A stretch of 64,000 nucleotides of DNA from Takakia lepidozioides (taxonomy: Eukaryota; Streptophyta; Takakiopsida; Takakiales; Takakiaceae): assembly GCA_030704615.1 (NCBI GenBank), contig CM060733.1, positions 28,522,001-28,586,000 on the forward strand, read 5' to 3'. Below, in pieces: positions 55,901-64,000 of the stretch. Under the pieces are notes generated by a model. The model was not told the DNA's origin, made no database searches, and saw only the letters and a list, made by a program, of their open reading frames with translations. Position 1 is the stretch's first letter, and each line of letters opens with the position of its first letter. A program made the position numbers and the translations under genes.

Positions 55901-58900
55901 AAGGGAGAGTGCAATTGCCCGTTGTGTGGGCAATCTGAAGACAGTATTCATTTTCTGATACACTGTCCGGGGTTCTCTCACCAAAGAGACGCTCTCTTCA
56001 AATCTATTAAGGGAATTGTGCCTGTACCCCTGTTTACCAACTTTGAAAGTCTCAAGGCTGAGCCAAAAGCCCAGGCCCTCCTGAGGCCTAGTTTTTGGGC
56101 AAATCACACACAGCAGATTGATGCTTGTGTGAAGGGATTTCTAGAGGATATCTGGAAAACCCGGATTAATTCTTTATATGGAGGTAAGTCTTACTACCAA
56201 CGTCAGCCCCTGACAGAGGTAGGTTCTGTCCCTTTTGTTCCCGCTCAAACTGGGCGCGGGGTCAATGGCCACAAGGCTACGGCAAACGTCTTATGAGTAC
56301 AATCTTTACTGTGGAGATGCTTGAACTTCTGTCCGTCTAGTTTCTTACAAACACGTCATTCTGTGGCTACTCCATTGGTCCAAAACACAGCAGTGGGCCT
56401 CTTCAATTCCCTAGATTAGAATTGACTCACTGACATCCTGATTTCTCTGTAAGTACTTTCTCCATCTTTAATTAAAACTGGCTTCTGCTTAACTTTGTCA
56501 ATGCTGATGAAATGTCTCCAAATTCAGCTTCCTATATCAGTGGAACCCACGACTGCTGGATTCTGGCAGCCACTCCATCAGTAGTCTCAGTAGCACGAAG
56601 TAAGAATTCTAGCCAGAGTTGGACTGATATGGTTTGTTTCATTCTCGTCAGGCCTGGGATTTCAAAGGGGGTCGGCATTGCCGCCCACTGGTCTGATGCG
56701 CCCTGCAGTGCCTCAACAGGTCTGTTTCTTCAACTTGCCTTCTTAAAGGAGGGAAGGGGGGGTGGGCGAGAGAGAGAAATAGAGAAATAGATAGATGCTT
56801 GATAAGGGGTGGGGCCTCAAACATAGGGCAGGGGAAGGAGTTGTAAGTTTGCTCTAGGGAGTTTCCCCTTTTCCTTGCCAAATGCCCAACTTCGAAAGAG
56901 AGATTATGTCAACAGGAGGCCAAGAGAAGGAGAGAGCACAGCAGCAGCAGTATAGAACTAGGCAAAAATGCAGAGACTTCTACTTTGAAAGCTGGTCAGG
57001 ATTGAGCTGGTTAAGGGATGTGGAGGGTTACCATCCTCAACATGACGGCTAACCTTTTGGTATCATGCCGTAGTTTCCAACGAATTAATGTGTCTTCAGA
57101 GGGAACTGGAGACTTTTCTTCATATCAGAAGTTGCTAAGTATATCAGATTTAGAGTGTTCAACAGTCACTCAATTTAAATCTGTGAACCCACTAAACACA
57201 GATCAGTAGCATGCAATCACCAACTCTAACAGTGCTTATCATTTCTCTGCATGCAAGGGAGGTTGCTTGTTAGCTGTCCTACCCTCTTCTGTGATTGCTT
57301 TCCAGGGGAAGTTTGCTTCTAAGTTACTTTCTCCAAAACACTATTCAGGTACAAACCCGATGTGTAGCTTCATCTCGCTTTGGTGTCAGTAGTTTATCAT
57401 CCATACGGACTGAGTAGGATTTGTGTGTGTGCACACAGCAGGCCAACGCATCCCAGCTTTTGGGTCGTTCAACCGTTACAAACCCGCTGCAAACCCTCAC
57501 GGGGGCTGGGACTCTCCCTGGAGTTGGGTCAGCTGCAACACCCATCCCGTTTGTGAATTCACCGAGGTCCAGCACTGGAAACTTCAATGTACCTTCCCCA
57601 CAACAACAACAACAACAACAGCAGCAACCACAACAACAACATTCCACACAGGCCGCCCTCTTGCAAAGACAAAAGCAGCAACTGCAGAAACAACAGTTGC
57701 AGGTGCAACTCCAGCAGACACAGCAGCTTCGACGGCCTGGGACCCCTCCTATCCCACAGGTGGGTTTGTGAAAACCTCTGACCAGACCATCAATAACATG
57801 TTCCGGCACGATAGCTTTTTTAGACCATGCTGGTTGGCTTTGTGGTTGCCAGTCTATAGAAAACACAGGAAATGCTGCTCAAACGTGAAAAAGCAAAGCC
57901 TGGCACAACCATATTCTTGAGCTTCTCAAGGGAACAAGTGGAACACGAGGACCACCTAAAGGACCTTCCCCAGCTTGGCAAAAGGCTGAAGTGTAATTAA
58001 GCGTCCTCTGTGTGGCAGATCCAAGCTGGGAAAATTGGAACCCAGATGTTCGCTTTGTGAGCTTTGCTGAAATAGCAGATATTTGTAATGTGGTTTCTTC
58101 TCTTGTGAATAAGAGGTCCTCTGAAATGCATTAACACTGATTAGTCGGAGAAGCTGAAGACACTGTTGAATGCTGTGCCCGTGCGGGGTCTGAGGTATTC
58201 AAAACTAGTTATGGTATTGAAGGCCAGTCCAATAACTTGTTAAAGCTACAGTACTGCAGCAAGCTCTCCGTAATAGCATTCTACTCTCCTCTCGTTTCCT
58301 GCTCTGTTCCAACCAGGCCTGGAGTCTTAAGTCCAGGGGAAGCGGAGTCTAATCAGTACATATTCTCTTATCTCCCTTCAAGGGTCCTCCTCCTGTATTT
58401 GGCTTATTGTCGGCTGTGTGGGTTAGTATTATGACAGTTTTGGCTGAGTTTCCTTACTCTGTTGGCCCAGAACAGCATGATGGGTTCTAATAGGGTGGAT
58501 GTGGGTCAGAGACTATGGCCTGAGAGCCAGTCATAGCCAATGTTTGCAAGGAATGATCAGTGGGTAGAAACTATCTGCGCTTTCTCTGTAGCCATGTTTC
58601 TCACTCAGTGGTCTTTGTTCTAACCAGACATTGGGCAGGATAGTGATGTTAGGATTTTGGCATCAACTGTCACTGATGATGGTCATTTCATATTATGGAC
58701 AGGGCCAGGTTGGATCCCAGCAACAAGGACAGGTGGCTCAGCAGCATTTGCTACAACATCAGCAAAAGCTACAGCAGGTTGTAGTTTCCCTAGTCCTACA
58801 CAGGGATGTCTTGTATCTTTGTAACTTCCATGGAAAGCAGCCAGAAGTGGCCAGCAGTTATAAGATGTGGGAAGTAGCTGACAAGATTGTTGGTGGAGTC

Positions 58901-60706
58901 AGACTCAGTTGCAGCAGTTGCAGCAGCAGCAGTATCAGCAACATTTGCAGGCACAACAGGTGTCTCTCTCTGCCTCTTTTAGTGATAAGCTTCTTTCTTT
59001 TCTTTTCTTCCATACAACAAACACCTCTCTCTGCCCTCTGAAATGCTATATGTCATTGTTAAGATCTAATACATGCGATGGTAGGTGAGATTAGACAGAC
59101 AGTTTACTGTTATGCAACATGCCAGACCGTTTTCTCCATAGATATCCGTTAATTGTGTTCCTGCTGCCAAAAGATTGAGAGACTTAGGAAAAATTTGTTG
59201 TGTAGTAGTCATAAATCTCCATGTGTACTCGGGGATGAAGCAGGAGAGGCAAACTCTTCAGCAACTGCAAGCACAGCAGCAACAGACTCTTCATCAGCAG
59301 CTCCAGAACTCACAGCTGCAGGCCTCCCAACAAAATACACTACCGCAAGCTAACCAAGGGCGCTCTCAGATGAATCAGCTGGCATCTATGAACCCCTATG
59401 GCAACTCACAAACTTCACTACTACCTTCTAGCATGGTTAGGACTTTTTCTCCGTTCCTGGCAGCATACCTGTTTCCATGTTCGTGCCATGTTTGAGTGGT
59501 TCTTTGGTTTTGGTTTTGGTTTCTATGGTTCTACAGTTTGATTGTTTTGTGTTGGACCTTTTGTGCCTGCCACAATGTGATAAAAAAATTTCGGTCATTT
59601 GTGTTTGGTCCATAACAAAAAGATGACTTCATTGCCATAAGACTGCATACTGAGTCATGTATATCACAGCCCTTTAATTTCCATCAGACTGGATGTTGTT
59701 GCATGTGCAAACTAAACGAACTTAATTAAGTAGGATGTTTGTTAACTTAATTTTGGTGGAAATTGTCATTGGAGAGAGAAAATGAAGCGAAGAAATTGCA
59801 TAGCATTCAGTGGAGTGCCTTCAAGAAAGTGAAACACAAAGTTCTTCCATTCTTAATGAGTCAACTAAGTTTGCTGATGGTGGGTGGCAATGTCTGGCAG
59901 ATAGCAAACATGAATCAGCCAGGGGGGCAGTCACAGGCCCTTTTGCAACAGCGATTGCAGCAGGTACCCACCCTACCATCTTTTCTTAAAACTGGAGTTA
60001 GGAGGCTAAGACGAGGGAGAAAAGACTGATGACAACTGATGTAGTCAATATTAAGTGGGCTCATCAGTCATGGCTGAGGTTTGCTAGTTTGCAAGAGGTG
60101 GAGGGAAGGAGGAATCCTTCTAATGCTGGGGGTAGAGGAAGAGTGGGGCAGAAATAGACATCTCTGACCTCTTGCGTTTTTTTGATAGTTACAAGGAGCA
60201 AATCAATCACAGCGTATCCTCTCTGATCCATGTAAGGCTTCCACCCTAGAGGCTTCCTCACGCAGAAACCTCGTCTCGTGATGTGAGTTCGAATTAACTG
60301 GGTTTTATTTCTGTTTAATCATATGGATCTTTCAGATTTCAGTCAAATTTATCTTGGTCTGTCTTTGGGTTTGCAGAATCACATAGAAGGTTTGACGCTA
60401 GACAACGATGTTGCCACAAAAACCACATTGTCAGCCTTATTGCCCTATTTATTGGGCTTTTCTACGCAATTTTGAAGGCATTGGCTGCATGTCTCGGGAG
60501 CTGGCAGATAATATTGTGTCTGTATTGTTGCAGTGTACAGTATGAGCAATATGGGACTTTCAGGAACTGGAAGCCAGGCAACCTCAACACTTGCCTTACC
60601 ATTGCAGCAGCAGTTGGCTGGCCAGGCAAATTACACGGGTCTCTTCAACTCGAGTCAGAGTACAGGCTTTGGACAGCAACGGCAGCAACCCCCACCATCT
60701 CAATGA
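49973..60706 (+). CDS. MED8: Mediator complex subunit 8, thirteen exons
   Basis: Subunit of the Mediator head module linking transcription factors to RNA polymerase II. Exons: 49973-50142, 50707-50831, 50985-51109, 51647-51830, 52041-52130, 56652-56719, 57439-57759, 58703-58777, 58903-58959, 59244-59435, 59901-59963, 60189-60231, 60534-60706. All phases agree, giving about 561 residues (Arabidopsis MED8 is similar in length). The conserved N-terminal helices read LNLASLRTRTQDLHNAISRI, LGQFAMVNVELLNLVEDI, VYPKNVNAENAS, ILPIMLSSKLLPEMEAE, RQGPVSLTTLDKGHAARIAE and LRIPPDQQQSGSVLPPHM. The rest is rich in Gln (exon 7 has a long Q tract) as in plant MED8, ending FGQQRQQPPPSQ. Intron 5 (4.5 kb) holds a LINE in sense orientation starting 38 bases after the donor. 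Diverges from the AP2 gene. Confidence 0.94.
52169..53322 (+). pseudogene. LINE N-terminal region and APE endonuclease
   Basis: After the tandem repeats the frame gives the endonuclease: LATFNFSGLTNQRKQL, ISAGQETWE (catalytic Glu), KKGVGFFVRD-type strand, VGCVYMPTEG and VVLLGDFNARVG (catalytic Asp/Asn). It ends at a frameshift and stop at 53320. Fragments of the last endonuclease strands (WTRE, VDYIIMDKIL, YGTSDHFLVW with the SDH motif) continue in other frames to about 53465. The frame stays open upstream of the LINE by chance, through the MED8 exon. Confidence 0.9.
52207..52640 (+). repeat. 141-bp tandem repeats in LINE ORF
   Basis: Three units begin with GAAGGATTTGG or GAAAGATTTGG at 52273, 52414 and 52555, exactly 141 bases apart. 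Each encodes FGTLNGLPILKVYTRR, then HG.(I/T)V and CAEP.RR. The third unit is partial. They precede the endonuclease domain. Confidence 0.95.
53425..56296 (+). pseudogene. LINE reverse transcriptase and CCHC knuckle
   Basis: Linker region (RSIRKWRIEKFHNEEVK, FWLALQRLYKPKNG) in one frame to about 54100, then after a frameshift the RT: LNGYKAGGPDGIVNELIKHG, GNYRGITLLNAVGKTFCRVI, EGQAGFRRNRGCVDHIFTLS, FFLDVKKAYDTVWR, GVAQGCTLSRLLFNVFIN and the catalytic FADDFAG. Downstream is a conserved C-terminal region and the knuckle CPLCGQSEDSIHFLIHC. From 54164 on the frame is intact for about 710 residues to the TGA at 56294. The clade is uncertain; it is not a classic plant L1 with a poly(A) tail. Confidence 0.92.
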
Positions 60707-61192
60707 CAATTTACGAGTTGCTTCTGTATAATGTAATGAACACTGCAACGACAACTTACAACTGTTGCTGAGATTCCCTACGGATTGTACAACAACATTG
60801 TCAATTATCGTGATGGATGGATACGTCAATCAGTCAATCATTTGATTGTTAATATCAATTGATTGACAATTGTTCAACTTTTGTTCCTGATATACTCAGT
60901 TAGCCAGCCTAGGAACAGCTGGACATTGACAGACTCGCAAGACAGTCCTGATCATGGACAAAAGAGACCCTCAACAAAGCAGAAGCCTATGCTCCCAGGA
61001 GATCACAACAGATAAGACAAAGAAGATGACCCTTGTATCCACAGGCCCTTCACTCCGAAGCAAATTAGCCCTTGAGCCTAGAGTGTATGGGCAGGGGCTC
61101 AAAACGCAAGTGAGTCTTAGTTTTGGAACTCCTATTTGTCATGTCTTGTATCCCTTGAGCTCGGCAGGAAAGGCCATTGGCACGGAGCAAGG
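60707..61192. other. MED8 3' flank
   Basis: MED8 3' UTR region. An open stretch at about 60917-61010 reads SWTLTDSQDSPDHGQKRPS and ends in a stop; I cannot assign it. The words TTGATTGACAATTG and CAATCATTTGATTG near 60835-60875 form small palindromes. Confidence 0.3.
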
Positions 61193-61290
61193 GTGTCCCC
61201 AACATTCAGAAGTTGAATCATAAGGGGATTCATCATTGAACGTGTCCCCAACATTCAGAAGTTGAATCATAAGGGAATTCATCATTGAAC
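61193..61290. repeat. 49-bp direct tandem duplication
   Basis: Two adjacent copies (61193-61241, 61242-61290) of a unit beginning GTGTCCCCAACATTCAGAAG and ending CATCATTGAAC, differing at one base. Confidence 0.97.
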
Positions 61291-61329
61291 GCTTTCGGCG
61301 GAGAATACTCATCTTCAAGCATCCAATAG

Positions 61330-61450
61330 AAGGGCCAGTGGTCAGGGCACGAGGTCGCTTATAAGTAGTTGTGTGTTCGAAGTCACATAGGTGTATGTGG
61401 AGTGTCACGCGACACAGCCAACAACTATATAAGGGGGACTTTTACAGGAC
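61330..61450 (+). repeat. Possible tRNA-related SINE head
   Basis: GGCCAGTGGTCAGGGCACGA resembles an A box, and TGTGTTCGAAGTC about 30 bases on resembles a B box. No body or tail was confirmed. Confidence 0.35.
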
Positions 61451-62814
61451 TTATATAATTTCTTCTAAAGTATCATTATGGAAATTTCGCTCACGAAACC
61501 GCTTGATTGTCTTACATTTCACCTCACCGCTCATGGCTCGTGGCTAATGAAATAGTAAACCACGCTCACCAAGTAAAGAATCTGAGAAGGACTCTTGGGC
61601 AGAGCCTACTCTTGCTTGATTGCTTGGCCTGCGTACCTGAACTGCAAGAAGATGAAAATTCAGCTCCTCATAGTGCAAGTTTTATTTTCAGAATAGGCTT
61701 TCACAAAAAGAACTGCAATCACTGCCCACATCCGTCTCCGCTAGACATGCGACCCTGGCTTAATTTCCTGCAACCCACATGGAGGGTTGAAGGTTTCACT
61801 GCCCAGAGAATTTGCACGTAAGTCCACTTGGATCTACGGGTGACTAGAGCTAATTGAGAGATTTCGGAATACTTCCATCTCTTCTCCAACATCCCCAGGT
61901 GAGAGCTCCCACCTTCAACCAGGTTTAGGTCTCAAGATGAAGATTCACCATTTTTCCTATTTTATACTCTAATAATATATATTTATTCCAGTACTGGGTA
62001 TATGGAAAGAATTTACCCTTCATATGGGGATATTCCAGATTGTTTACCTATATCTCTGAATTTTGTGGCCTCGGTGGTGGGCCCACCACCTCATTAACCC
62101 TTAAACGCCGCGGGGCCCATTTTGGGCTTTCACCCTTACAGTGAAGGCTATAACATTTGCAGATCTTACCCGAATTTCATGAAGAAAAAAACCTAAGACG
62201 GGCTCCAACTGTACGGCCCAGATCCGGAAGCCATTGTCCTAATTCCAGTTTAAGGGTAAGTAACCAGGGTTTGAGTGAGAGGGAGTCAATGGCGGCGAGC
62301 TCCTGCGCCTTCACTTTGTTTCCTGCGGTTTGTGTTTGGCTCCTGCGATTAGAAACAAATCAGGAAGCAGATAGGTAGGTACTGGACTGGGAAAGGAAAA
62401 TTACACACACAATGGCCCAAACCGATTGCAAACACAAGGAGAGACATTTTACCTCATAATAGACCGCAGCTGCTGAGTTAACATAATCGCTGGTGGCAAT
62501 GGTCACCATCTTCAGTGAGTCACTACAAGATAGCCCTGCTGGCAATCGTTGATCAGGCTGCAAATAGTCCACTGGATTCACAAGAGAGACAAATTGGGCC
62601 TTTACTCCCACACTCAAGTATGTAGGGCTCACCAAAGGATCTTCAACAATAGTGACATCAATGGCTGCTGTTTAATCGATAGGAACACGCCGTGGGAGCC
62701 CAAGAAGGAAAGAGTCAAGCTGTTCTATTCGTGAGACAATCGTTGAATCCCATATTCAAATGCATACACAAACCTGTTTCCAGCATAGGTGCCTATGAGA
62801 TAAGAAACAACATA
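61451..62814. other. Spacer, no feature recognised
   Basis: Short open frames only. No gene or RNA recognised. Confidence 0.3.
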
Positions 62815-63010
62815 AGAGGTTTTTGGAGACTTTCCTGCACATCGGTAGTAACTTGTCAAAGTCACTCCAAGCCACCACAGATCCACCCAACGAGCTAACT
62901 TACATAATTCCATATGCATCTCAGGGCCGAGTTTGATAAGAGGGCAAAACAGGCATAAATAGGTTGAAGAAGAAGGTGCCCTCGCCACATTATCCTTGAC
63001 CTTGTGTCAT
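62815..63010 (-). repeat. Dispersed repeat, copy 2 (TATA-containing)
   Basis: Reverse complement matches 20600-20810, including CCTATTTATGCCTGTTTTGC, GTAAGTTAGCTCGTTGGGTG, TGACTTTGACAAGTTA and GCAGGAAAGT. After that the two copies diverge. Confidence 0.75.
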
Positions 63011-64000
63011 GACCCATGGAGGATTTAACCGAACATCAACCGAAAATGACCTCTTGTATCTGTTGCTTATGTCTGTAGTCAAGTAATGTCGGATTGGTCT
63101 CTGTCGGATTGGTCACCACGGTGCAGCTCAGCAGGCAAAGATTGAAACACGGTCTGCTAAGACCAAGCTGACTTTCCCAAGAACCTTGTAAACATCAGGA
63201 AGAATACCAAATCATGGTACTAACTGGAGCCAAAGAGCCCACATTTGCAGGATGAAAAGGTTGTGCAGCATCGACATGTACGATCTCCCTCTTAGATTGG
63301 TGTGTGAAACCCCTCCGCGCTCAACCACGCTGGAACATCGACGTCCCTTCCCCGCGGTGCAAGACAGTTATTTTTTAGCAGTCCGGCAGGGCCAAAAAAA
63401 ATTGACGACAATGACGTAGAGATGATTACATGGCACTATGGCACCCTATTCCTGCTCTACGCTAAACTAGCTTCCGACCTTGGGTCGTCGCTAGAATGAC
63501 AACGATGATATGTCACTTTGGCACCCTATTTCCGCTATACAGTCGTTAGTTTGCCAGATTTTGAATGTGGTGAGGATATTATTAGCAGGGTGTGAATGTG
63601 ATGAGCCCGCTGTCAGAGTCCCTTTGCGCCATAAAGCCAACTTGTTAGCACGAGGCCACACAAAATTCAGAGGCCCAAAATGTAGGCGTCTTCAGTCACC
63701 TCGTGCTTGAGATAACTTAAGCTGTAGAATTTGTGACACTCCAAAAGGTCACATTCTTTGTCGCTAAAGATTCGCATGCTGACGAAACTTAAACAAGGCG
63801 TCTAATGAGATGCAAGATGTGCTAATTCTGCAATGAGGGAAAATGTGTGCCGACTTGCTTGAGCACATTTTTGAGGTTGATGGGATGAAGCATCAGGTTG
63901 CAATCCCCAAGTTATCTCTAGAGCACCAATACTCGACTCCTTTCTATTCTCCGCATAGAGTAGGCAAACAAGAGAACAAGAGCGATGTAGGAGCTCCGTG
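63011..64000. other. Spacer to window end
   Basis: A duplicated word GTCGGATTGGTC (63087, 63101) and two related blocks of about 45 bases (near 63403-63450 and 63495-63540, both containing TTTGGCACCCTATT or ATGGCACCCTATT) are present. No gene recognised. Confidence 0.4.

Larger units (their letters stand above)
52155..56317 (+). mobile_element. Near full-length non-LTR retrotransposon (LINE) with target duplication
   Basis: The element (52169-56303, about 4.1 kb) is bracketed by the 14-base duplication CTTTACTGTGGAGA (52155-52168 and 56304-56317). It encodes a repeat region, an APE-type endonuclease and a reverse transcriptase with a C-terminal CCHC knuckle in one original ORF now broken by frameshifts. 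There is no poly(A) tail: the last bases are TTATGAGTACAATC, and the TGA inside them is the ORF stop. Confidence 0.93.

Noticed and set aside
57345-57866. Cys-rich open frame on minus strand
   Set aside because: It is the antisense of the MED8 CAG/CAA tract; the poly-Cys run is a by-product.

Overview
The window looks like nuclear DNA of a land plant, most likely a non-seed plant (bryophyte, lycophyte or fern). Five intron-bearing or PPR-type plant genes are present: neutral invertase, a PLS-class PPR protein, a GPI-anchored PLC-like protein, an ANT-lineage AP2 factor and Mediator MED8. A TTTAGGG telomere-type patch occurs inside a transposon. The PPR triplets and the Tcn1/sushi-like chromovirus integrase point away from seed plants, but I cannot name the species from sequence alone.

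Layout. 0.97-4.63 kb: five-exon alkaline/neutral invertase (+). 5.19-5.61 kb: decayed E/DYW tail of a PPR gene (-). 6.79-8.84 kb: PPR open frame (-) that lacks such a tail. 10.8-13.7 kb: PIF/Harbinger element with terminal inverted repeats, a Myb/trihelix ORF (+) and a broken transposase (-) carrying a telomeric patch. 13.9-17.6 kb: Mutator-like element whose middle is inverted. 17.7-19.2 kb: a long foldback hairpin and GGATG palindromes. 20.6-23.0 kb: a two-copy dispersed repeat, an OSB-like fragment and LINE fragments. 24.3-27.7 kb: Ty3/gypsy debris (RT, PHD finger, integrase, inverted chromodomain). 29.6-31.9 kb: decayed pogo-like transposase. 36.8-40.7 kb: PLC-like gene (+) with two LINE tails in intron 2. 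42.1-47.9 kb: AP2 gene (-) with a 9-nt microexon. 47.9-50.0 kb: AP2/MED8 divergent spacer with tiny LINE insertions and a SINE. 50.0-60.7 kb: MED8 (+), thirteen exons, with a 4.1-kb LINE in intron 5. 60.7-64.0 kb: repeats and nothing I recognise as a gene.

The host genes are unrelated single loci: sucrose hydrolysis, organelle RNA processing, a cell-surface phosphodiesterase-like protein, a developmental transcription factor and a Mediator head subunit. What ties the window together is one LINE family. It has a near full-length copy (52169-56303), two 3' pieces sharing one target site in the PLC gene, two pieces sharing a 5' end at 22-23 kb, and two insertions of about 40 nt. Exon coordinates are my own reading of splice signals and phase; all introns are GT-AG except one GC-AG.
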